From Nitrospinaceae bacterium (GTDB lineage Bacteria > Nitrospinota > Nitrospinia > Nitrospinales > JACRGP01): a stretch of DNA of 41,283 nt. A model generated the notes under the pieces. That model ran no database searches, had not been told where the DNA came from, and saw only the letters and a list, made by a program, of their open reading frames with translations. The position numbers and the translations under genes were made by a program. The stretch lies in assembly GCA_029261575.1 (NCBI GenBank), contig JAJDBD010000059.1:80182-121464 (forward strand), given 5' to 3'. Each line of letters opens with the position of its first letter. The stretch's first letter is position 1. Of this stretch, positions 27,273 through 33,212 are shown one piece after another.

Positions 27273-27311
27273 TAAAAGGCTCACCCCTGTTTAGGGTTGA
27301 GCCTTTTTTTT
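27273..27311 (+). terminator. Intrinsic terminator after htrA
   Basis: AAAAGGCTCA pairs with TGAGCCTTTT across a short loop that itself contains CCC/GGG, and is followed by eight T. It is a textbook rho-independent terminator. Confidence 0.9.
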
Positions 27312-27321
27312 ATTATTTGGC

Positions 27322-27352
27322 AAAAAAAAGACCCCCGGAAGAACCGGGGGTC
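27322..27352 (-). terminator. Intrinsic terminator on the minus strand
   Basis: Read on the minus strand, GACCCCCGG-TTCTT-CCGGGGGTC is followed by eight T (plus-strand A-run at 27322-27329). It is a strong terminator, facing the htrA terminator. Something must be, or must have been, transcribed leftward from the 27360-27620 region. Confidence 0.85.
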
Positions 27353-27399
27353 GCGAGGAAGTTGGATGCTACTTTTTGGAGGAGTAAGCATTCATATAT

Positions 27400-27606
27400 T
27401 TAGTAAGCAAATTCTAAGCCAAATTTAGATTTTATGACCGCCTTGACATAATCGTTAAAATTGATTTGGTACTCATTATAAATAAAGGACTTTCTATTAA
27501 ACAAAAACTTTTGGAAAAACAGAAAGCGTTTTGCAAATGGTGGGAGTCTTAAAAATTGACGCAATTTTGAACATGTTGAGACAACTTTTGTCTGAAAACG
27601 AAGCAA
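27400..27606 (-). CDS. Doubtful small ORF or gene remnant ahead of the minus-strand terminator
   Basis: A 68-codon frame with a TTG start and no clear ribosome-binding site. Its C-terminal half (NEYQINFNDYVKAVIKSKFG) looks protein-like. In another frame, past its stop, is a short tail NLLTKYMNAYSSKK, so a frameshifted remnant is possible. The only support for a gene is its position ahead of the strong minus-strand terminator; a small RNA would explain that equally well. No function is known. Confidence 0.25.
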   Translation of the reverse strand: MLRFQTKVVSTCSKLRQFLRLPPFAKRFLFFQKFLFNRKSFIYNEYQINFNDYVKAVIKSKFGLEFAY

Positions 27607-27785
27607 AATAGACTGGGTTGCGGTTGGGAAAGGGAAGGTTTTGATCCTGACCTTGAGCCTAATTTATGAGAAAAAGACGGGAAAAGACGGTTCTATCCTA
27701 AAGTTAGTTGAAATTGCAACACGACCTCACCTGCGTTTTAATGGTTTCGCCAAGAAACCCACAAGAAACGTAAGGAGGCCATATT

Positions 27786-29012
27786 ATGAAGAAGATATTA
27801 AAAAAAGGGAAGGGAATCAAAGGAAAAGGTCGTGTTTGGATGAACCGGGAGCTTTTGCACCCGAGGGAGGATGCAAGCCGTTTAGCGATGATTCAGATGC
27901 TAATTCCCCTGGGTTTGGAGGCGGTTGAAGAAGAGCTACAGGCTGAGGTGATGCGGATCGCCGGAGTCGATATTCCCGAGACCTGCCCCAGTATAAGAGA
28001 TGGGGCCGCAATGGAGGTTCGGTGTATCTCGGGGACCAAAAGGTGTCGATAGAAGTTCCCCGTGTCCGGGATGTGATTCATGACAAGGAAGTTTTGCCTA
28101 TCCTCTTATCGGGACCTGCAAAATCCTCGCAGGGTTGACGAAACGGTATTCAGGCGAGTGATCAACGGGATCAGTTCCCGTAAATACGAAAAGGCGGCGT
28201 TGTCGGTCTCGGAAACGTTTGGGATTAAGAAAAGCAGTGATTCATCCAAGCCTCGGCGCGTAGGCTGAAGGAGTGCCTGGAGCGGGATTTGAGCGGTCAT
28301 GACATTCTCGCCATTTTTATCGATGGTAAGAGTTTTGCATCATCGCCCTGGGGATCACGCTGGAAGGCCAGAAGATCGTATTGGGATTTATCGAGTCCAG
28401 CACCGAAAACCATCGGGTGTGCCGGGATTTTCTAAACAGTCTCATGTTAAATATGGAGAATGAAATCCTGTTCGTCATCGACGGGCTAAGGGTCTTTATA
28501 AGGGGATCGAGAGCGTTCTTTCGGAGAAGGCGGTAATCCAGCGTTGCCAGTGGCATAAGCGGGAGAATGTGGTGGGTTACCTTGATAAAAAACTCCAGCC
28601 TTACTTCCGCCGGAAACTGCAGGCCGCTTATGAGCAGCTCACCTATGAGACGGCGAAGAAGCGGTTGGGGCAGGTCATAAAGGAACTCGCTCTCATCAAC
28701 CAGTCGGCGGTAAACAGTCTCGAAGAAGGGTTGGAGGAGACCTTGACCCTGCACCGGCTGGGTCTATTCAAGTAGCTCGGCGAGAGCTTCAAGACCACCA
28801 ACTGTATTGAGAATATCATGCGCCTGGTCGGTATTTATACGGACCGAATCGGTTATTGGAAAAACAGCGATCAGAGGCAGAGATGGGTGGGAACGGCTCA
28901 GCAGGAAATCGAGCCTGGCTTAAGGAAAGTCAGGGGCTACCGTCATCTCAAGGAACTCAGGGAAGCTATGAAAACCTTGACCTCTAAAAACAAAGTATCC
29001 AATGCGGCGTGA
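27786..29012 (+). pseudogene. Decayed IS256-family (mutator-type) transposase
   Basis: Pieces of one transposase appear in order in changing frames: LAMIQMLIPLGLEAVEEELQ, then RWGRNGGSVYLGDQKV, VPRVRDVIHDKEVLPILL, ETVFRRVINGISSRKYEKAA, FIDGKSFA (first catalytic Asp), FVIDG (second Asp), IQRCQWHKRENVVGYLDKK, NSLEEGLEETLTLHRLG (catalytic Glu) and KTTNCIENIM...NSDQRQRWVGTA. At least five frameshifts (near 27965, 28125, 28235, 28340 and 28490) and one in-frame TAG (28773-28775) break it. The start keeps a fine AAGGAGG site. The gene is dead. Terminal inverted repeats could not be fixed by eye. Confidence 0.92.
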
Positions 29013-29175
29013 AGGATCGATCATTATTCACCTAAAAATAAACTCATTTTTTATCAGAACGAATGATAGAATTTTTTGGAATCCAAATACCACATTCGAT
29101 TTATACGTTGGTTTGAATGGAAACTAACTTGATCAGGACAAGTTCTCATAAATTTTCACGGTTTAACTTGATAAT

Positions 29176-29197
29176 TCCCTGTAGCTTGCTGCAGGGA
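29176..29197. repeat. Hairpin repeat with TAGCTTGCT centre, copy 1
   Basis: TCCCTGTAGC-TT-GCTGCAGGGA is a 10-bp inverted repeat with one G-T pair. It shares the centre GTAGCTTGCT with the repeat at 29267-29286. Confidence 0.7.
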
Positions 29198-29209
29198 CTC
29201 CTCCTAATT

Positions 29210-29230
29210 CCCCTCCTTGCCAAGGAGGGG
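29210..29230. repeat. Perfect palindrome between the two hairpin repeats
   Basis: CCCCTCCTTG and CAAGGAGGGG form a perfect 10-bp inverted repeat around a single C, followed by TGAGGGGAGG. It is typical of short dispersed genome repeats. With the two flanking hairpins it fills the gap between the dead transposase and the chlorite dismutase gene. Confidence 0.75.
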
Positions 29231-29266
29231 TGAGGGGAGGTTGTAAAAAATACTTCCTTTAAGATA

Positions 29267-29286
29267 CCCCGTAGCTTGCTACGGGG
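29267..29286. repeat. Hairpin repeat with TAGCTTGCT centre, copy 2
   Basis: CCCCGTAGC-TT-GCTACGGGG is a perfect 9-bp inverted repeat, with the same GTAGCTTGCT centre as copy 1 but a different outer arm that still pairs. Arms that changed yet still pair suggest that the hairpin, not the exact sequence, is kept. It lies 57 bases before the chlorite dismutase start. Confidence 0.7.
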
Positions 29287-29343
29287 AGCGTTCATTGGGA
29301 AATCTCAGTATCAATAAATCATAATTTTATGTAGGAGAGTCGC

Positions 29344-30159
29344 ATGCAATTTAGAAACTTTAAAGCTGTGTGTCTGTTCGCCGTTTTTTTTAACCTGGCC
29401 GCCATGAATGCCTGGGCTGTTCAGGGCCAATGGGGGGCATTCATTTATCTATTCCCAAAACCCGGCGCAGTTATTGACGACTCTGCGGCCCAGGCTCCGC
29501 TCGCGGAAAAAATTTCACAAGTGTCCTCGGGGTTTTCCAACGACTTCACCCCGCAAAAGGGCAAAACCGATACCGTCCAGTTCATCCGCGTGACCGATTA
29601 TTCGCTGAACGGTAACCCGGTTTCGGACAAACCGGCAGGGCTGATCCGCGCCGAGTCCACCGACAGGAAAGTTCTGGATCAGTACGTTGAGACACTGGCA
29701 CAGGCGGTGAAGGATCATTTCCGGTTGGAAACACGGTTCGCCGTGACGCGGCAGTTGAACTACACCGACGCGGCGACGCTCAAGCGCCTTAAGGACAACG
29801 CGCCGAAACGGGGCACCGGGACAAAACAACCCAACGCCGTAGTGTTTCCGCTATCCAAAACCCCAGCTTGGTGGGCGCTCACCCAGGAAAAACGTCAGAA
29901 CTATTTCCTTGGTCATAACGCAGTTGGCTTCAAACACATTAAACGCATCTTTCGCAAGCTTTATCATTCGCGATTTGTCGATCCGGGACAGGACTTCATG
30001 ACCTACTTCGAGTATGCCGACGCCGACGCGGGCAAGTTCGACGCCCTGCTGTCCGGCCTCCGCGACAAGACCCTTAACCCGGAATGGAGCTATGTCGAGG
30101 AGAAGCCGATCGTCTATGGTAAGCGGACCGCCACTCCAGCGGAGATGCTGAAGCCCTAA
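29344..30159 (+). CDS. cld: Chlorite dismutase, periplasmic, long form
   Basis: Chlorite dismutase is a heme enzyme that splits chlorite to chloride and O2. The 271-residue protein has a signal peptide (to about AWA, residue 25), so it is periplasmic. The C-terminal half carries the family core. The heme-binding proximal His is H191 (FLGHNAVGF). Exactly 13 residues on is R204, the distal arginine that marks true chlorite dismutases; HemQ has Gln there. K172, W176 and W177 (SKTPAWW) fit the heme-pocket Lys-Trp-Trp spacing of the Nitrospira enzyme. KLYHSRFVD and DFMTYFEYAD are further signatures. The start has TAGGAGAG, with a possible CATAAT -10 at 29320. Both flanks carry relics of one IS family, and the coding sequence looks more GC-rich than its surroundings, which suggests transfer. 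Confidence 0.9.
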   Translation: MQFRNFKAVCLFAVFFNLAAMNAWAVQGQWGAFIYLFPKPGAVIDDSAAQAPLAEKISQVSSGFSNDFTPQKGKTDTVQFIRVTDYSLNGNPVSDKPAGLIRAESTDRKVLDQYVETLAQAVKDHFRLETRFAVTRQLNYTDAATLKRLKDNAPKRGTGTKQPNAVVFPLSKTPAWWALTQEKRQNYFLGHNAVGFKHIKRIFRKLYHSRFVDPGQDFMTYFEYADADAGKFDALLSGLRDKTLNPEWSYVEEKPIVYGKRTATPAEMLKP

Positions 30160-30278
30160 GTTCGTCAGAAATGTAAAGTTTTCCTGTTACAAGTTATCTT
30201 GAGGAATTTAAGCGGGGCTTTTTTGCCGGTATAAAGCTATGAGGAAGCGTGATTGGGATTGGTCAAGCAAGAACTCAC

Positions 30279-30376
30279 TTTCATCTTAAGGAACTCAGAA
30301 AAGCCATCAAGACACTGAACTCTAGAAACAAATTACCAAATACGGGGTGAGGGATTGTTCAATTTCAACTAAAAAA
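30279..30376 (+). mobile_element. Relic of an IS256-family transposase 3' end
   Basis: The frame reads HLKELRKAIKTLNSRNKLPN and ends in TGA (30348-30350), matching the last 23 residues of the dead transposase at 27786-29012 (HLKELREAMKTLTSKNKVSN). The similarity goes on past the stop for about 25 bases (GATTGTTCAATTTCAACTAA against GATCGATCATTATTCACCTA). It is a separate, older or diverged copy cut to its 3' end. Confidence 0.8.
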
Positions 30377-30401
30377 GGGATTGACCCGGAAAAGACAGGG
30401 G

Positions 30402-31214
30402 TCAAAAATTAAAGAAATGAGGGGTTTCCCCCGCTTTGTCCCTCAAAAAATCGTGGTCAAGCGCATTATCCTCCCCAAACTCTTTTTCAGCAACGGCGGC
30501 CTTGGTTTGATCGGCTAATATGATTTTCAAATTGCCTTTGGCCTCGTTCAGGTTGGGATTGATTTCCAGAACCCTGGAGTAAGCCGTTTTGGCGTCGGGG
30601 TAGTTTTTCCTGAAATAATAAAAAAGGTTTCCTAAATTCATCAGGGCCAATTCGTCTTTCGGGTCAAGCTCGACCGCACGGTTGAATTCCTTCTCTGCCA
30701 GGCCGTATTTTTTTTGCCGGGCATACAGTTCTCCTAAATGATTATGGATCGTCGGCGAATCCGGTTTGAGGTTTACCGCCGCCCGAAAATTTTCCAAAGC
30801 GACTTGCAGATCATTTTTTCGCATTCGCAACATGCCCAGATGGAGATAGAGGGATGAATCCTGGTATTCCATTTTCAAGGCCTGGCGGAATTCTTTTTCA
30901 GCTTCGTCAAAACTTTGGGTTGCAAACAAATAATCGCCGGCGTTTTTATGGGCTTCGCCGGAAAATAAATCCAGAACCTCCCAGCTTTGATGGAACTCGT
31001 TCAGGCTGTCTAAAATTGCGCGTCGCTCTAATATTTCGGCGCCTTGCGATGGTTCGGAAGGCTCCTTCTTGACGGCGATTTTTTTTGCGTGTTTAGGTTG
31101 CGGTCCGGCGGCGGGTGAATTCTGGGCAAGGGCGGGAGGAGTCGTAAGAAAAACAAAAATAAACACTGAAAAGAGCCAGCTCAACCTCTGTTCGTTTTTG
31201 ACGAAAGCGATCAT
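30402..31214 (-). CDS. Exported TPR protein
   Basis: The 270-residue protein has a signal peptide (WLFSVFIFVFLTTPPALAQ, cleaved near residue 30) and a basic/Pro-rich linker. Residues 88-235 carry about four tetratricopeptide repeats, for example GDYLFATQSFDEAEKEFRQA, SSLYLHLGMLRMRKNDLQVA and TIHNHLGELYARQKKYGLAE. It should bind partner proteins in the periplasm. The tail runs to DKAGETPHFFNF and ends 26 bases from the IS relic, so the last residues may have been altered by the insertion. No ribosome-binding site is obvious. Confidence 0.85.
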   Translation of the reverse strand: MIAFVKNEQRLSWLFSVFIFVFLTTPPALAQNSPAAGPQPKHAKKIAVKKEPSEPSQGAEILERRAILDSLNEFHQSWEVLDLFSGEAHKNAGDYLFATQSFDEAEKEFRQALKMEYQDSSLYLHLGMLRMRKNDLQVALENFRAAVNLKPDSPTIHNHLGELYARQKKYGLAEKEFNRAVELDPKDELALMNLGNLFYYFRKNYPDAKTAYSRVLEINPNLNEAKGNLKIILADQTKAAVAEKEFGEDNALDHDFLRDKAGETPHFFNF

Positions 31215-31313
31215 GGTATTATTATTACGCTAATTTTTTAGATTTGACAAGGCGCTTTATTTTTGAAATTTAGGCTTCAGTTTACTTTGAAAACTCTCCC
31301 ACTTCATTAGCCA

Positions 31314-31739
31314 ATGTCTCGTCGGTTGAACGGAATCAAACGCGTTTTTCGTGCGACGGTCTATTTGTTTTTTGTTTTAAATTCCGCATGCGTTTCCAGT
31401 TCCGGGACCAACGTTTTTAATGATTCCGTCGATCCGCAGAAATCAAAATGGTTTTCCGTGATCGTTCAACTGAACCTGGAAACTATGGAGAAGGGGAGGG
31501 AACCGGAAAAGATGGACGCCGACTCAAAAGCCGAAAAAATCCAGGCGATTCAAAACGCTGTTTTGGAATCTTTGGAAGAGAAAAATCTCGCGGCCAAAAA
31601 TGTCAAACAGTATCGCTACATACCCTTCATGGCTCTTCAGGTCGGGGAGGAGGGCCTGGCCGAATTGGAAAAGGATCCTCGCGTGATCGGGATTGAGAAG
31701 GACGGGAGGAGCAAACCATCGAACCCTCCCAGGCTTTAG
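31314..31739 (+). CDS. Stand-alone I9/subtilase-propeptide-like exported protein
   Basis: The 141-residue protein has a hydrophobic N-terminal segment ending LNSAC, an imperfect lipobox, so it may be a lipoprotein. The mature part resembles the inhibitor I9/S8 propeptide fold: WFSVIVQLNLE, then AIQNAVLESLEEKNLAAKN, and YIPFMALQVGEEGLAELEKDPRVIGIEKD. The last segment is the hallmark of subtilisin propeptides, with a short tail KPSNPPRL. No protease domain follows: the frame stops. It may be a free inhibitor or chaperone for a subtilase encoded elsewhere, or the remains of one. TTGACA at 31244 could be its -35 box. Confidence 0.65.
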   Translation: MSRRLNGIKRVFRATVYLFFVLNSACVSSSGTNVFNDSVDPQKSKWFSVIVQLNLETMEKGREPEKMDADSKAEKIQAIQNAVLESLEEKNLAAKNVKQYRYIPFMALQVGEEGLAELEKDPRVIGIEKDGRSKPSNPPRL

Positions 31740-31760
31740 CGGATGAAAATATGAAAAAAA

Positions 31761-31789
31761 TTGACAAATTTGGTAGGCTGAAATAAATT
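31761..31789 (+). promoter_or_regulatory. Promoter for the Cys-rich exported protein
   Basis: TTGACA (31761-31766), a 17-base spacer and TAAATT (31784-31789). The -35 box is perfect, and the ATG lies 33 bases downstream behind AGGAGG. Confidence 0.65.
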
Positions 31790-31822
31790 AGCGGCATCCA
31801 AATCCCAAATAGGAGGTGCGCC

Positions 31823-32482
31823 ATGAAAAGGATATTCGCCTGCCTGTTTCTTTTTTTCCTTCTTTCGCCTCCTCCTGCTTATTCCCAGTTGTGTCAACGC
31901 ATGCACAGTTGCCCTCCCACAGATGGAAGCTACGTCTGCGGCGACAAAGGTTTTTGTTCTAAATGTCCCGACAATCAGTTTTGCAAAGGAGGGGATTCAT
32001 TGAAAAAACAGAAGCCAACTTCACCTCCGGCCCCGGCTATAAAGGTCCAGACAAAAAAGGGTTCCGCCTTGGTTCCGCTTTCTTCTACGGCCTCGAGGGA
32101 AAAAGCACAGAAAAAGAGACGTGATTGGAAACCGTTTCCTTCATTTAAGAACGACGAAAAATCTTCCGATACTTTCACCCATAATTATATAATCTGCGCA
32201 AACGAGGATACTCTGGGTTTCTACCACCGAAGCCAGGATCTTGAGGTTTCGCAGGAAAATTTTTTCTGCAAGGGAGACCTCATTGCGGTTCCATGGGATG
32301 AATGGCATTGCAAGGGCAGCGAAAATTGGCTCACGTCATTAGAGGAGCAAGAATGCGCGGATAAAATGCCCGGTGGACAATACAAAGCGTGCTACCGAGG
32401 CTACAAGTGTCTCCCCGAGTTCCCCGACTATACCCAGAGCGAACTCAAGGAGGAACTGGAGAAATTAAATGCTCTAAAATAG
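31823..32482 (+). CDS. Cys-rich exported protein, unknown
   Basis: The 219-residue protein has a clear signal peptide (KRIFACLFLFFLLSPPPAYS). The N-terminal mature part holds six cysteines in 30 residues (LCQRMHSC, YVCGDKGFCSKCPDNQFC). A basic, low-complexity linker follows, and then a C-terminal Trp/Cys region (FFCKGDLIAVPWDEWHC, CADKMPGGQYKACYRGYKC). Disulfide bonds in the periplasm are likely. It has a strong promoter and AGGAGG, so it is real, but no family was recognised. Confidence 0.75.
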   Translation: MKRIFACLFLFFLLSPPPAYSQLCQRMHSCPPTDGSYVCGDKGFCSKCPDNQFCKGGDSLKKQKPTSPPAPAIKVQTKKGSALVPLSSTASREKAQKKRRDWKPFPSFKNDEKSSDTFTHNYIICANEDTLGFYHRSQDLEVSQENFFCKGDLIAVPWDEWHCKGSENWLTSLEEQECADKMPGGQYKACYRGYKCLPEFPDYTQSELKEELEKLNALK

Positions 32483-32630
32483 ACTTGGATCAGCGACAGA
32501 AAGGCGTTACAGGCGGCGGGATGAATTATGAAACAATTCGCGCTTTTTTCAACTCGACCCTGAAAAACTTTTCATCCAATTTCCCAACGTTTCTCGCCAA
32601 ACGGTAGCCGCACCGCTACCCATAATGAAA

Positions 32631-32660
32631 AAGGGCTTACCGCATTTGCGATAAGCCCTT
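32631..32660 (-). terminator. Terminator of the tRNA-Arg transcript
   Basis: AAGGGCTTA and TAAGCCCTT form a 9-bp stem. On the minus strand it is followed by a run of T, 12 bases after the tRNA 3' end. A second hairpin, GGTAGC/GCTACC, lies at 32603-32620. Confidence 0.8.
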
Positions 32661-32671
32661 AATTTCATTCG

Positions 32672-32745
32672 TGCGCCCGGCGCGATTCGAACGCGCGACC
32701 TTCAGATTCGGAGTCTGACACTCTATCCAGCTGAGCTACGGGCGC
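32672..32745 (-). tRNA. tRNA-Arg (anticodon CCG)
   Basis: The minus strand folds as a full cloverleaf: acceptor GCGCCCG/CGGGCGC, D-arm GCTCAGCTGGATAGAG, anticodon stem TCAGA/TCTGA with loop CTCCGAA (anticodon CCG, reading CGG), and T-arm GCGCG-TTCGAAT-CGCGC. The discriminator base is A. The CCA end is not encoded. It reads codon CGG. Confidence 0.97.
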
Positions 32746-32783
32746 AATTTTGGATTCGGCCAAAAGGGGAGTTGATAAGGAAT

Positions 32784-33110
32784 TTATTCCTCATCGTCGT
32801 TCTGTGGAGCGACAATATTGACGCCTCTATCCGGATCTGCTTTCCCAAATTCGTGGATCATGTCCAGACGCACTTTCCACCACCGGACCTCTTCATCGAG
32901 TTCAGGAGTTGAGTTTTGGGGAGGCTTGATGCGAACCTCGCTTTTCCCGATAACCCTCACGTCGGCTTGTTCCGGCAGGTCCAGCCCGTGGGCCTTCAAT
33001 ATGGTTATGGGATCCTGGAGCAGGTTTTTTTTGAATTCGTCGTTGGTGATGGCCTGGGCGGCCACGGTTTTCCATTTCGTCTCCAAATCCGCTTTTTTTT
33101 CCGGCGTCAT
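32784..33110 (-). CDS. NHLP-leader-like protein, no modification genes nearby
   Basis: The ATG at 33110 (AAGGA upstream) gives 108 residues. Residues 1-60 match the nitrile-hydratase-leader-like (NHLP) pattern: a helix KWKTVAAQAITNDEFKKNLL, then QDPITILKAHGLDLPEQADV and RVIGKSEVRIKPP. In RiPP precursors such a leader precedes a short core peptide. Here the tail is long, acidic and without cysteines, and no cleavage motif or modifying enzyme is close, so a RiPP role is uncertain. It may be a leader-fold protein with another job. It sits behind the alaS terminator, on the same strand. Confidence 0.65.
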   Translation of the reverse strand: MTPEKKADLETKWKTVAAQAITNDEFKKNLLQDPITILKAHGLDLPEQADVRVIGKSEVRIKPPQNSTPELDEEVRWWKVRLDMIHEFGKADPDRGVNIVAPQNDDEE

Positions 33111-33120
33111 TTTTTTTCCT

Positions 33121-33145
33121 TTTAAAAAGGAGCCGAAGCTCCTTT
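33121..33145 (-). terminator. UUCG-loop terminator after alaS
   Basis: On the minus strand AAAGGAGC-TTCG-GCTCCTTT is followed by further T. The loop is the very stable UUCG type. It lies 67 bases after the alaS stop and only about 10 bases before the NHLP-like start, so that gene would rely on readthrough or its own promoter. Confidence 0.8.
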
Positions 33146-33212
33146 GAGTCAAATTTTATTTTTCATAAGCCTATAGGATGCTTGTTAAACTTGCAAACGG
33201 AAAATTGTCCTC

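Noticed and set aside
29176-29286. Possible CRISPR array
   Set aside because: Only two related hairpins with an unequal palindrome between them; no regular repeat-spacer pattern and no cas genes.
32521-32607. 28-codon open frame between the Cys-rich gene and tRNA-Arg
   Set aside because: No convincing ribosome-binding site or conserved feature; too short to support.
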